From an uncultured Atopobium sp. (GTDB taxonomy: Bacteria > Actinomycetota > Coriobacteriia > Coriobacteriales > Atopobiaceae), in contig CALHVU010000049.1 of assembly GCA_938036925.1 (NCBI GenBank), positions 1-23,125 on the forward strand: a DNA stretch of 23,125 nt, given 5' to 3'. Each line of letters opens with the position of its first letter. Positions within the stretch are counted from its first letter, which is position 1. A program made the position numbers and the translations under genes. The notes below the pieces were generated by a model. That model had not been told where the DNA came from, searched no databases, and saw nothing but the letters and a program-made list of their open reading frames with translations. Positions 7,701-14,678 of this stretch are shown here, piece after piece.

Positions 7701-7963
7701 CTGGAATTGACTGCACCACCGTCAATCGCATTTCCGATGGTCTTCCAAACGTTGTTGACCTTATGCGCGATAAGACCGTCAGCTTTATCATCAATACACC
7801 TCATGGTCATGAGGCTCATAGCGACGGCACCAAGATGCGCGCAGAAGCTGTCAGCCAGGGCATTACCTGCGTCACCGCAATGTCTGCAGCTACCGCTCTT
7901 ATTCAGGCACTCGCCGCGGCAAGAAAGAGTGAGCCAGAGACCTTTGCTCTGCAAGATCTTTAA
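4742..7963 (+). CDS. carB: Carbamoyl-phosphate synthase large subunit
   Basis: Forms carbamoyl phosphate from ammonia, bicarbonate and two ATP with CarA. The 1073 aa match the standard full-length enzyme. The first half, carboxy-phosphate synthesis, begins with the typical KKILVIGSGPIVIGQ and has a glycine-rich ATP-grasp loop (TLGGAGGG) and a Mg-binding EMNPRVSRSSAL. The second half, carbamate phosphorylation, repeats the pattern with SAGPNRIGQG, VLGGRGM and ELNPRASRTVPF. The last 130 or so residues form the MGS-like allosteric domain, with TTGGTA and INTPHG. It overlaps carA by one base. The homologous halves are intact, with no frameshift. Confidence 0.98.
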   Translation: MPKRTDIKKILVIGSGPIVIGQACEFDYSGTQACRALRKEGFEVVLVNSNPATIMTDPETADRTYVEPITVESVTRVIERERPDALLPNMGGQTALNCTIGLGEAGVLDKYNIEVIGCNLESIRTGEDRELFSEAVQDIGLEVARADIAHSMEDAQRIVAELGYPVVIRPSFTLGGAGGGIAHTPEELVEIVEQGLLLSPEHEVLVEESIEGWKEIEMEVMRDTAGNGIVVCSIENLDPMGVHTGDSITVAPAQTLTDEELQNLRDYSIAILERVGVACGGSNVQFAVNPTNGRVIVIEMNPRVSRSSALASKATGFPIAKMAALLSVGYTLDEITNDITKATPAAFEPSIDYCVVKVPRFAFVKFKGTSRVLTTRMKSVGEAMAMGRTFEEALQKALRSLEQDRAGLGADGHDVFDEKNFDELVSKPTPERIFYVAEALRRNWSVERIHDMTGIDPWYLHRMAGIINAEKRIKELGLSGLTTDNMLAAKQLGFSDEQLAHLTGTKTDVVRAVREVLGVRPQVKTVDTCAGEFGATTQYHYVTYEKGNATEYVKAEKPRVMILSAGPNRIGQGIEFDYCCVHAAYALREQGYETVMVNCNPETVSTDYDTSDRLYFQPLTFEDVMDVIEVEKPEGVIVTLGGQTPIKLARALKDAGVPIMGTQPEAIDLAEDRDRFAALLDRLNIACPPSAVASTMDEARDAARRIGYPLIVRPSYVLGGRGMAIVYDDSDLVTYMESATHVTPDRPVYLDAFLEDAIELDVDALCDTEECYVGSVLEHIEECGIHSGDSACCWPPFSLSEKIVDQIRAITKKLALACGIRGLLNIQYAVRDEHVFVIELNPRASRTVPFSSKATGVSLAKYASRIMAGEKISELRAQGLLPDENRTVDYYAVKEAVMPWSRFPGADSILGPEMKSTGEVMGIARTFPAAYAKTREAVENKLPEQGSVFISVCDRDKRAIAPVAMALENLGYGIYTTGGTAKTLRAAGIDCTTVNRISDGLPNVVDLMRDKTVSFIINTPHGHEAHSDGTKMRAEAVSQGITCVTAMSAATALIQALAAARKSEPETFALQDL

Positions 7964-7996
7964 AACGTGCTTGGAGTATGAGCTATTCACTTGAAC

Positions 7997-8028
7997 AAGA
8001 CCGGTCTTGAAAAAGGCCGGTCTTTTTT
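7997..8028 (+). terminator. Rho-independent terminator of carAB
   Basis: AAGACCGG (7997-8004) pairs with CCGGTCTT (8017-8024), with two more possible inner pairs and an A-rich loop. The stem runs into six consecutive T (8023-8028). It lies about 35 bases after the carB stop. Confidence 0.92.
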
Positions 8029-8081
8029 CGTGAGGGAAGTGTTTAGAATGCGAAGTTCTCCTAGTGGAGAGCGCAAAAGTT

Positions 8082-8090
8082 TGTTATTAT
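8082..8090 (+). promoter_or_regulatory. Extended -10 promoter for tRNA-Leu
   Basis: TG-T-TATTAT (8082-8090) is an extended -10 element placing initiation near 8097, about a dozen bases before the tRNA. No good -35 is present. A small hairpin (TCTCC-TAGT-GGAGA) occupies the -35 side. It may also supply readthrough transcription to tig. Confidence 0.4.
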
Positions 8091-8109
8091 TGCAAGGCTG
8101 CATAAATAT

Positions 8110-8195
8110 GCGGGCGTGGCGGAACTGGCAGACGCGCTAGATTTAGGTTCTAGTGGACTAAGTCCGTGGGGGTTCGATTCCCTCCGCCCGCACCA
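8110..8195 (+). tRNA. tRNA-Leu (anticodon TAG)
   Basis: An 86-nt class II tRNA. The acceptor stem is GCGGGCG/CGCCCGC with discriminator A and encoded CCA. The anticodon arm CTAGA-TTTAGGT-TCTAG gives TAG. The long variable arm (GGACTAAGTCC) is typical of leucine tRNAs. The T loop GGTTCGATTCC is canonical. Confidence 0.96.
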
Positions 8196-8214
8196 TGCAG
8201 AAATTTGGTTAAGA

Positions 8215-8235
8215 GCTGGTACGCCAGCATTTTTT
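8215..8235 (+). terminator. Short intrinsic terminator between tRNA-Leu and tig
   Basis: GCTGG (8215-8219) pairs with CCAGC (8224-8228) around a TACG loop, followed by A and six T (8230-8235). The stem is short, so termination may be partial. Only 19 bases separate it from the tig start, which matters for how tig is expressed. Confidence 0.7.
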
Positions 8236-8254
8236 ACGAGACACTGGAGGAACG

Positions 8255-9664
8255 TTGAACATCACCGTTACCGCAGATAAGCCAGTTGACGAGAAACTCA
8301 CCGTCAAGGTTACAGTTCCTGCTGCAGAGGTAGACGCTGCCATTAAGCAGGCTTACAAGGACATTGCAAACAAGTATTCCTTCCAGGGTTTCCGCAAGGG
8401 CCGCGCACCTCGTCCTGTCATTGACGGCATTGTTGGCCGCGAGGCAGTCCTTGCTCAGGCAACCAACGATCTTCTCGGCGCAGCAGAGCCACAGCTTCTT
8501 GAGAAGCTTGACCTTGTTCCTGTCGGCCGTGGTGATTACAACCAGGACGCAGACCTTCCTGTTGAGGGCCAGGATTACTCCTACGAGGTAGTCTTCAACG
8601 TTCGTCCTGAGGCTAAGCTTGATTCTTACGATGCTCCTGCAATCAACATGCCTCCAAATGAGGCAACTGAGGCTGAGGTTGATCACCAGATTAAGCAGCT
8701 TCTTTCTTACCAGGCTAAGTTTGAGAACACCAAGGAGAAGCGTGCTGTTAAAGAGGGCGACACCATTGGTGTAGACATCAAGAACATTGAGGGTGCTGCT
8801 CACATGGAGGGCGAGGACCGCGTTCTTACCCTTAATGGCACTCAGGCTCCAAAGGAGCTTGAGGAGGCACTCATCGGCATGAAGCCAGGTGAGGAGAAGG
8901 AGGTCAAGTGGACTCACAGCCACACTCACGGCGATGAGGTTCACTCCCACGACTACGATATCAACGTCAAGGTTGTTGCTCACAAGAAGTCCGTTACTCC
9001 AGAGCTGACTGACGAGCTTGCAAAGACCACCTTTGGTTATGACACTGTCGAGAAACTCCGCGAGGCTGTTAAGTCTGAGATTGAGTCCGACAAGAAGAAT
9101 TCTCTTCCAACTCTTAAAGAGGACCGCGTTGTTGAGGCTCTGGGCAAGCGTCTTCAGCTTGACGAGGTTCCAGAGGAGTACAAGAACGAGGTCTTCAACG
9201 AGATTGCTCAGGAGTTCCTGAGTGGTCTTCAGCAGCAGGGTATGACTCTTGATATGTTCCTGGCTGCACGCGGTATCAAGACCGATGACTTTATCTCTGA
9301 TCTTCGTATTCAGGCTGAGGAGCGTGCACGTCAGTCCCTGGCTCTTGACGCAGTGGCTGCAGAGCTTAAGCTTGAGGCTACTGAGGATGACATTCGCGCA
9401 GAGTTTGAGCGCGCTGGCGTTCCTAACGTTGAGGCTGCAATTGAGGAGTGGCGCAAGGCTGGCCGTCTTCCTGCAATTCGCGAGTCCATTCGTCGCTCTA
9501 AGGCTCTTGACTGGCTGCGTGACAACGCAACCGTCACCGTTGTCGACGAGATTGCTGAGGCTGCTAAGGAAGAGCAGAAGGCAGAGAAGAAGCCTGCTAA
9601 GAAGGCTTCTGCTAAGAAGAAGGCAGCTAAGAAGGACGAGGACGCAGAGAAGGACGCTGAGTAG
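8255..9664 (+). CDS. tig: Trigger factor, ribosome-associated chaperone and prolyl isomerase
   Basis: Binds the ribosome near the exit tunnel and holds nascent chains. The 469-aa protein starts at TTG 8255, with TGGAGG (8245-8250) at proper spacing; the family N-terminus (NITVTADKPVDEK) begins right there. The ribosome-binding signature GFRKGRAP lies at 45-52. The FKBP-type domain (about 150-240) contains an unusual His-rich stretch with His221, 223, 225, 230 and 232. The helical C-terminal chaperone domain follows. The protein ends in a Lys/Ala-rich tail of about 25 residues, low in complexity and seen in some actinobacterial homologues. It leads the tig-clpP-clpX cluster. Confidence 0.96.
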   Translation: MNITVTADKPVDEKLTVKVTVPAAEVDAAIKQAYKDIANKYSFQGFRKGRAPRPVIDGIVGREAVLAQATNDLLGAAEPQLLEKLDLVPVGRGDYNQDADLPVEGQDYSYEVVFNVRPEAKLDSYDAPAINMPPNEATEAEVDHQIKQLLSYQAKFENTKEKRAVKEGDTIGVDIKNIEGAAHMEGEDRVLTLNGTQAPKELEEALIGMKPGEEKEVKWTHSHTHGDEVHSHDYDINVKVVAHKKSVTPELTDELAKTTFGYDTVEKLREAVKSEIESDKKNSLPTLKEDRVVEALGKRLQLDEVPEEYKNEVFNEIAQEFLSGLQQQGMTLDMFLAARGIKTDDFISDLRIQAEERARQSLALDAVAAELKLEATEDDIRAEFERAGVPNVEAAIEEWRKAGRLPAIRESIRRSKALDWLRDNATVTVVDEIAEAAKEEQKAEKKPAKKASAKKKAAKKDEDAEKDAE

Positions 9665-9729
9665 TCCGCAACTTGTTGGGTTTCTCGCCAGAAAGACTGC
9701 GCTAAAAGTTGCAGTTACTTTGAATTTTT

Positions 9730-9770
9730 CATACCCCGGGTTAGAGACACGCTTCCCGGGGTATGTTTCT
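9730..9770 (+). terminator. Strong hairpin between tig and clpP
   Basis: CATACCCCGGG (9730-9740) pairs perfectly over 11 bp with CCCGGGGTATG (9755-9765). Only TTTCT follows, so the U-tract is poor. It may be a partial terminator, an mRNA-stabilising end for tig, or a processing site. clpP begins 30 bases later. Confidence 0.6.
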
Positions 9771-9795
9771 AAGGAAAGACCTTTGAAGGAGGATT

Positions 9796-10404
9796 ATGCA
9801 TTATCCAACAAACATTCCAACTATTCCGTATGTTATTGAGCAGACTCCTCGTGGTGAGCGTAGCTATGACATCTACTCTAGACTGCTCAACGATCGTATT
9901 GTTTTCTTGGGTGAGCCGGTAACGCGCGATTCTGCAAATCTTGTTATTGCGCAGCTTTTGCACCTTGAGAGCCAGGACCCAGACAAGGATATTTCTCTCT
10001 ACATTGACTCTCCTGGTGGAGACGTTTATGCAGGTCTGGGCATTCTTGATACCATGAACTTCATTAAGCCAGATGTTTCTACCATCTGCGTTGGTATGGC
10101 AGCATCAATGGGCGCTGTTCTTCTTGCAGCCGGTGCAAAGGGTAAGCGTCTTGCGCTTCCTAACTCTATGGTTATGATTCACCAGCCATCAAGCGGCGTT
10201 CAGGGTCAGCAGACTGATATTCAGATTGTTGCAGATGAGACAAAGTGGATTCGCCAGCACCTCAATGAGTTGCTTTCGGATTATACTGGACAGCCTATCG
10301 AGAAGGTCAATGTAGACACCGAGCGCGATAATTATCTTCGTGCACAAGAGGCTTGTGATTACGGCCTGGTAGACCGCGTTATCTCTTCTCGTAACGACCA
10401 ATAA
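9796..10404 (+). CDS. clpP: ATP-dependent Clp protease proteolytic subunit
   Basis: Serine peptidase that forms the two-ring 14-mer chamber fed by ClpX and related ATPases. At 202 aa it has normal length. The catalytic triad is visible: Ser104 in GMAASMGA, His129 in MIHQPSSG and Asp178 in DTERDNY. The hydrophobic IDSPGG motif is at 70-75. A GAAGGAGG ribosome site precedes the ATG closely. There is no apparent long propeptide before the mature-like YPTNIPTIPYV. clpX follows after 26 bases, so the pair is an operon. Confidence 0.97.
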   Translation: MHYPTNIPTIPYVIEQTPRGERSYDIYSRLLNDRIVFLGEPVTRDSANLVIAQLLHLESQDPDKDISLYIDSPGGDVYAGLGILDTMNFIKPDVSTICVGMAASMGAVLLAAGAKGKRLALPNSMVMIHQPSSGVQGQQTDIQIVADETKWIRQHLNELLSDYTGQPIEKVNVDTERDNYLRAQEACDYGLVDRVISSRNDQ

Positions 10405-10430
10405 TTGTTCTTGTATCGAGGGTTTAAGTT

Positions 10431-11729
10431 ATGGCTAAAGACCAGGACTTCTCGCCTTTTGGCGGATTAGATGAGATGCACTGTTCTTTCTGCGGAAAGA
10501 GTAGGTCGCAGGTAAATAAGCTTATCCAGGGCCCAGGTGGCGTCTGCATTTGCGATGAGTGTGTCTCTACCTGCTCAGATATGATTGATGAGTCCCTTGG
10601 CTTTGATGAAGAGTCAGAGATTGAGACTCACTCTGATGAACCTGTCATCAAAGACTTGCCAACTCCGCATGAGATTTACGATGAGCTGTCTCAGTACGTA
10701 ATGGGTCAGGAAGACGCTAAGCGTGCTATGTCGGTTGCGGTGTATAACCACTATCGTCGTATTCTTTCAGGCAACGATGATCCTCAGGAGGGTCAGGAAG
10801 ACGTTGAGATTGCAAAGTCCAACATCTTACTGTTAGGTCCGACTGGTACTGGTAAAACGCTGCTTGCTCAGACGCTTGCTCGTTTTCTTGAAGTGCCGTT
10901 TGCTATTGCTGACGCAACAACCCTTACTGAGGCTGGTTACGTTGGTGAAGATGTCGAGAATATCCTGCTTAAGCTCATCACCGCTGCTGACGGCGATGTT
11001 GAGCGCGCTCAGGTAGGCATTGTCTACATCGACGAGATTGATAAGATTGCTCGTAAGGCCGAGAACCTCTCTATTACTCGTGATGTCTCTGGCGAGGGCG
11101 TTCAGCAGGCACTTCTGAAGATTCTTGAGGGTACGGTGGCAAGTGTTCCTCCAACAGGAGGCCGCAAGCATCCTCAGCAGGAGCTTATTCACATTGATAC
11201 CACCAACATCTTGTTCATCTGTGGCGGCGCTTTTGTTGGCCTGGATAAGATTGTTGCTGACCGTATTGGTAAAAAGGGAATTGGCTTTAACTCTGATGTT
11301 GCTCAGAATGTCAAAGAAGGCGAGTCTGAGCTTATCTCCAAGGTAATGCCTCAGGACCTGCACAGGTTTGGCATGATTCCAGAGCTTTTGGGTCGTATTC
11401 CTGTTATCACTTCTACTCGTGAGCTTGGTGAGGAAGATCTGATGAGTATCCTCACAGATCCAAAGAATGCTCTTACCAAGCAGTACAAGCGTATGTTTGA
11501 GCTTGAGGGCGTAGATCTGGAGTTTACTGAGGATTCACTCAGAGAGATTGCTAAGAAGGCTTTGGCTCGTGGCACCGGTGCTCGTGGTCTTCGTGCAATT
11601 TGCGAGTCTACGCTACAAGAGACCATGTTTGATCTGCCGTCAGATTTGGATATCACCAAGGTTGTGGTTACTCCAGAAAGTGTTGGCGGAGAAAATGCTC
11701 CAGAAATCATTAGGGGCAAAAAAGGTTAG
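10431..11729 (+). CDS. clpX: ATP-dependent Clp protease ATP-binding subunit ClpX
   Basis: AAA+ unfoldase that selects and threads substrates into ClpP. The 432 aa are typical. The N-terminal zinc-binding domain has Cys18/Cys21 and Cys41/Cys44. Walker A GPTGTGKT is at 136-143 and Walker B is VYIDEIDK. The IGF tripeptide that docks on ClpP is at 284-286. Sensor/arginine motifs lie in GRIPVIT and GARGLRAI. The upstream ribosome site is only a modest GAGGG. The gene ends before a strong terminator. Confidence 0.97.
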   Translation: MAKDQDFSPFGGLDEMHCSFCGKSRSQVNKLIQGPGGVCICDECVSTCSDMIDESLGFDEESEIETHSDEPVIKDLPTPHEIYDELSQYVMGQEDAKRAMSVAVYNHYRRILSGNDDPQEGQEDVEIAKSNILLLGPTGTGKTLLAQTLARFLEVPFAIADATTLTEAGYVGEDVENILLKLITAADGDVERAQVGIVYIDEIDKIARKAENLSITRDVSGEGVQQALLKILEGTVASVPPTGGRKHPQQELIHIDTTNILFICGGAFVGLDKIVADRIGKKGIGFNSDVAQNVKEGESELISKVMPQDLHRFGMIPELLGRIPVITSTRELGEEDLMSILTDPKNALTKQYKRMFELEGVDLEFTEDSLREIAKKALARGTGARGLRAICESTLQETMFDLPSDLDITKVVVTPESVGGENAPEIIRGKKG

Positions 11730-11765
11730 TAGCTTAGTAAATAATTGGATTGATTGTTTATTGCG

Positions 11766-11790
11766 CGCACCGCTTTGGCGGTGCGTTTTT
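11766..11790 (+). terminator. Rho-independent terminator of clpX
   Basis: CGCACCGC (11766-11773) pairs with GCGGTGCG (11778-11785) around a four-base loop and is followed by five T (11786-11790). It separates the Clp unit from the AT-rich accessory genes. Confidence 0.92.
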
Positions 11791-11966
11791 CTATTCCAAA
11801 ATGTAATAATGAGTATGCAAATCAATCATAAATATTATTTATATTAAATAAAAAAATAAAATTATTCCATTTACCGATAATACACAACCGTTTAAGAATT
11901 ACATCAATCTAACACGTCCTTATTAAAATATATTTTCCTAATAAAAACAAATTTAAGGAGGTAATC

Positions 11967-13916
11967 ATGAAATTTAAAAAAGTTAGCGTATTGATTTTCA
12001 GTAGTATATTCTTACTGTTAATTCTATTCTTTTCTAAATCGACCGCGCAAGCAGAAACATATTCAACTGGAGAAACAACAGATGAAGTTCAAGAAAAATT
12101 AGAACTTTTGCTTTCTCGTGAGATTAATAATTTTAGGATAGGAAATCCGATTCCTGTTTTCGCAGGCAGCAACGGAAATTTTGAGATTGAAGATGTTGTT
12201 TATTTTCCGTTGTATGCTGATGAAAGATTAGTTGGATTTTATGTAATATTCAACACTCGAAAAGCACCTTGTTCCAATATTATTTCGATTCCAAATCTAT
12301 CAGAATTTCAGAATCTTGATGAAATGGAAAGTATTATTGGAATTGGTAATATTGATGGTGTTGATTGCTTAATCACTCAAAAAAGTATTTGGCAGTGCTC
12401 AAATTATATTATTGGAGATTCAATAGGCAGTAGTGACTCCTTTAAGGAAATACTTCTTAATGCTATTGATGCAGATTCCTTTAATTATATTAATAATACA
12501 GAAGAGCAAACATATACTACTCAGTTAGAAAATCATCTTGAGGATGCCAAGCGATACTTTTTTTGGGTTCCAAATTATGATCAAAAGGAACATTTAAATT
12601 GCTGGGCCGCGGCTATGTGGTCAGCTTGTTCATACTTGACTGGTAGAGCTCCTTACGACCCATTGCAGTTAGCGTATTTAGTTGCTGGAGGTGATGTTGG
12701 AGCTGGTAATCTTGAGACTATGGTTAAGGTGACTGATTATTTTATATATCCGAATACATCGCGCAAAGTAACTGCAACTCCTCTTGAAAAAACAATAAGC
12801 GAAGATCAGATTAGAGCGTGGATTAATCGAGAGATTCCTATTGTTTCGATTTTTAATCCTGTAAAAAATAACCACATCGATTCTAGACATGCGGCGGTAA
12901 TTTGTGGTTATTACGAAAAGGATAATAAGGTTATTGCGTTGATTATAAGAGATTCAGCATCAAATCAAGACCTTTGTGTAAATCGTCAAATTGATGGAAC
13001 ATATACTTTTTATGAGTGGTCTCATGGATATCAATGGGATTCAACCATCGTATTTAATAGTAAAGTTAGCAACGATGGTGGGGCGACTTGGTATTTATGT
13101 GATCGGGATGGTAACTTTTTCACTGGGTGGTCTCAAGAAGGTAATATGTGGTTCTATCATGATTCTACAGGTAGATCTGTTAGGAATTGGTTACCTATAG
13201 GTGGAGTATATTATTATTTCGATTCTAATTCTGTAATGCATACTGGATGGCTATATGATAAAGAAAAATGGTATTATCTCGGAGAAGATGGCAAATTACA
13301 ATCAAATAAATGGCTTCAATATAATTCTGATTGGTATTATTTAACTTCCGACGGATCTGCACAAATTGGCTGGAAAAATATAGAGGGCTACTATTATTAT
13401 TTTTATGAAAATGCCAAAATGGCTACTGGCTGGGTGCAGGTAAAAGGAAGCTGGTATTACTTTAATAGTTCAGGTCGGATGGTTACTGGGGTTCAGTCGA
13501 TTAATGGTAAGTACTATCATTTTAATAATTCTGGTGCTATGGAATATTGGTATTATGCATATAATGATGGGGCTTTTCAAACTGGATGGATCAAAATTAA
13601 AAATGATTGGTACTACTTTAATTCATCAGGAATAATGCTTACGGGCTGGATTGATGATGAAGGATATCGTTTTTATTTAGATCAAGATGGGAAGATGCAT
13701 ACAGGTTGGTTTGATTCTGGAAAATTGAACTGCCGTTATTATTTTAGAACTAATAAGAATATTCCTGTTTCTGGCGGTCCTGCTGGTTCAATGTTACGAA
13801 ATACAAAAGCAAGAATTGGCACAGTTGTATACAAGTTTGACAGTAATGGACACGCTTCAATCAGTCTTCCACCAAACATTACTCCAGTAAATAATAATAA
13901 TGAGGAGGAACAATGA
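11967..13916 (+). CDS. Secreted papain-like cysteine protease with cell-wall-binding repeats
   Basis: A 649-aa protein with an excellent AAGGAGGT site (11955-11962). A signal peptide (1-29, cleavage after AQA) precedes an N-terminal domain (about 40-170) that looks like a propeptide. A papain-like (C39/C70-type) domain spans about 198-365: Gln206 and Cys212 have the six-residue spacing of papain oxyanion Gln and nucleophile, in a CWAAA context; His308 lies in RHAAVICGY; Asp329 lies in IIRDS. From about 373 to 595, some ten aromatic repeats of about 20 residues (GW...WYYFNSSGRMVTG) match choline/glucan-binding type wall repeats. There is no LPXTG. The exact family, substrate and wall ligand are unknown. 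The gene is much more AT-rich than its neighbours, suggesting acquisition. The stop overlaps the next start (ATGA). Confidence 0.85.
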   Translation: MKFKKVSVLIFSSIFLLLILFFSKSTAQAETYSTGETTDEVQEKLELLLSREINNFRIGNPIPVFAGSNGNFEIEDVVYFPLYADERLVGFYVIFNTRKAPCSNIISIPNLSEFQNLDEMESIIGIGNIDGVDCLITQKSIWQCSNYIIGDSIGSSDSFKEILLNAIDADSFNYINNTEEQTYTTQLENHLEDAKRYFFWVPNYDQKEHLNCWAAAMWSACSYLTGRAPYDPLQLAYLVAGGDVGAGNLETMVKVTDYFIYPNTSRKVTATPLEKTISEDQIRAWINREIPIVSIFNPVKNNHIDSRHAAVICGYYEKDNKVIALIIRDSASNQDLCVNRQIDGTYTFYEWSHGYQWDSTIVFNSKVSNDGGATWYLCDRDGNFFTGWSQEGNMWFYHDSTGRSVRNWLPIGGVYYYFDSNSVMHTGWLYDKEKWYYLGEDGKLQSNKWLQYNSDWYYLTSDGSAQIGWKNIEGYYYYFYENAKMATGWVQVKGSWYYFNSSGRMVTGVQSINGKYYHFNNSGAMEYWYYAYNDGAFQTGWIKIKNDWYYFNSSGIMLTGWIDDEGYRFYLDQDGKMHTGWFDSGKLNCRYYFRTNKNIPVSGGPAGSMLRNTKARIGTVVYKFDSNGHASISLPPNITPVNNNNEEEQ

Positions 13917-14605
13917 AAGCCAAAAAAGTAGCTGCAGGAATTGTGGTGCTGGTACTTGTAATTGTTTCTGTTCTCTACAGTGTTGTGGAATATAACTACC
14001 ACGGACATCTTTATGAGTGGTGCATTCCAGCAATGAGGAGGAATGCTGCTCAGTATTTTATTGATAATTGGCGTTCTGAGCTAGGGCAGGAAGATTCAGT
14101 CTGGATAAGCCAGTCTGGATTAAATGATTTGAAAGTTGAAGACTTGCAAATCTCTGGTCCGGTTCAATTTGTTTATTCAAAAGACGGAGAGCTTTTTTGT
14201 AACTCCGTGTATTGGATGATTTCAACAAACGGAAAGTTTATTGGCTATGTGATGCAAGACCTTGGACCGCACGCCATAAATGCGCTGTTAGGAAATGCAG
14301 AGGCATATCACATTCAATTTAAGAATGCCGATATTTTTAATGCTGCAACGCAAAATAGTCAGAGTAATACCTGTGTATGTCTAAAGATAATCAATACATC
14401 TGATACAAGAGCAAAAACAGACAACATTGATTTGTGTATTGGTGATCAGGTGGCATACTCTCAATCCATGAGTGGGGAAATGCAAGAATATCAGCGTAAT
14501 CAACTGTTTCAGAATCAAGATACTGAGTGGATTAATAGAATTAACCAAATTGCTCAGAGCGCAAATCTCAATAGCCGAGAAAAACTAACTGACGTAGTAA
14601 ATTAG
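13913..14605 (+). CDS. Membrane-anchored partner of the cysteine protease, function unknown
   Basis: A 230-aa protein that overlaps the protease gene by four bases (ATGA), with GAGGAGG just upstream inside it, so the two are translationally coupled. Residues 6-25 form one hydrophobic segment after MKAKK: an N-terminal anchor or uncleaved signal. The rest should lie outside the membrane. I recognise no family. Residues 99-115 (VYWMISTNGKFIGYVMQ) align without gaps to 78-94 of the protease N-terminal domain (VYFPLYADERLVGFYVI), and a PV..F motif lies the same distance upstream of both. That suggests a shared fold, hence a propeptide-like inhibitor or chaperone. The tail (about 185-230) is polar and Gln/Asn-rich. 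It shares the protease gene's AT-rich composition. Confidence 0.8.
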   Translation: MKAKKVAAGIVVLVLVIVSVLYSVVEYNYHGHLYEWCIPAMRRNAAQYFIDNWRSELGQEDSVWISQSGLNDLKVEDLQISGPVQFVYSKDGELFCNSVYWMISTNGKFIGYVMQDLGPHAINALLGNAEAYHIQFKNADIFNAATQNSQSNTCVCLKIINTSDTRAKTDNIDLCIGDQVAYSQSMSGEMQEYQRNQLFQNQDTEWINRINQIAQSANLNSREKLTDVVN

Positions 14606-14627
14606 TAATATGACAAGAAAGTCAAAA

Positions 14628-14676
14628 TGAATTACCTCCTATTTCTTGGATACGAGAAATAGGAGGTTTTCTTTTT
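14628..14676 (+). terminator. Terminator hairpin derived from the IS-end-like repeat
   Basis: ACCTCCTATTTCT (14634-14646) pairs perfectly over 13 bp with 14655-14667 around an eight-base loop, followed by TTTCTTTTT. It ends the protease operon. The GT8 gene converges from the right, so it can serve both. Over about 40 bases it matches the hairpin at 2122-2167 with transitions only. Confidence 0.85.
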
Positions 14677-14678
14677 CG

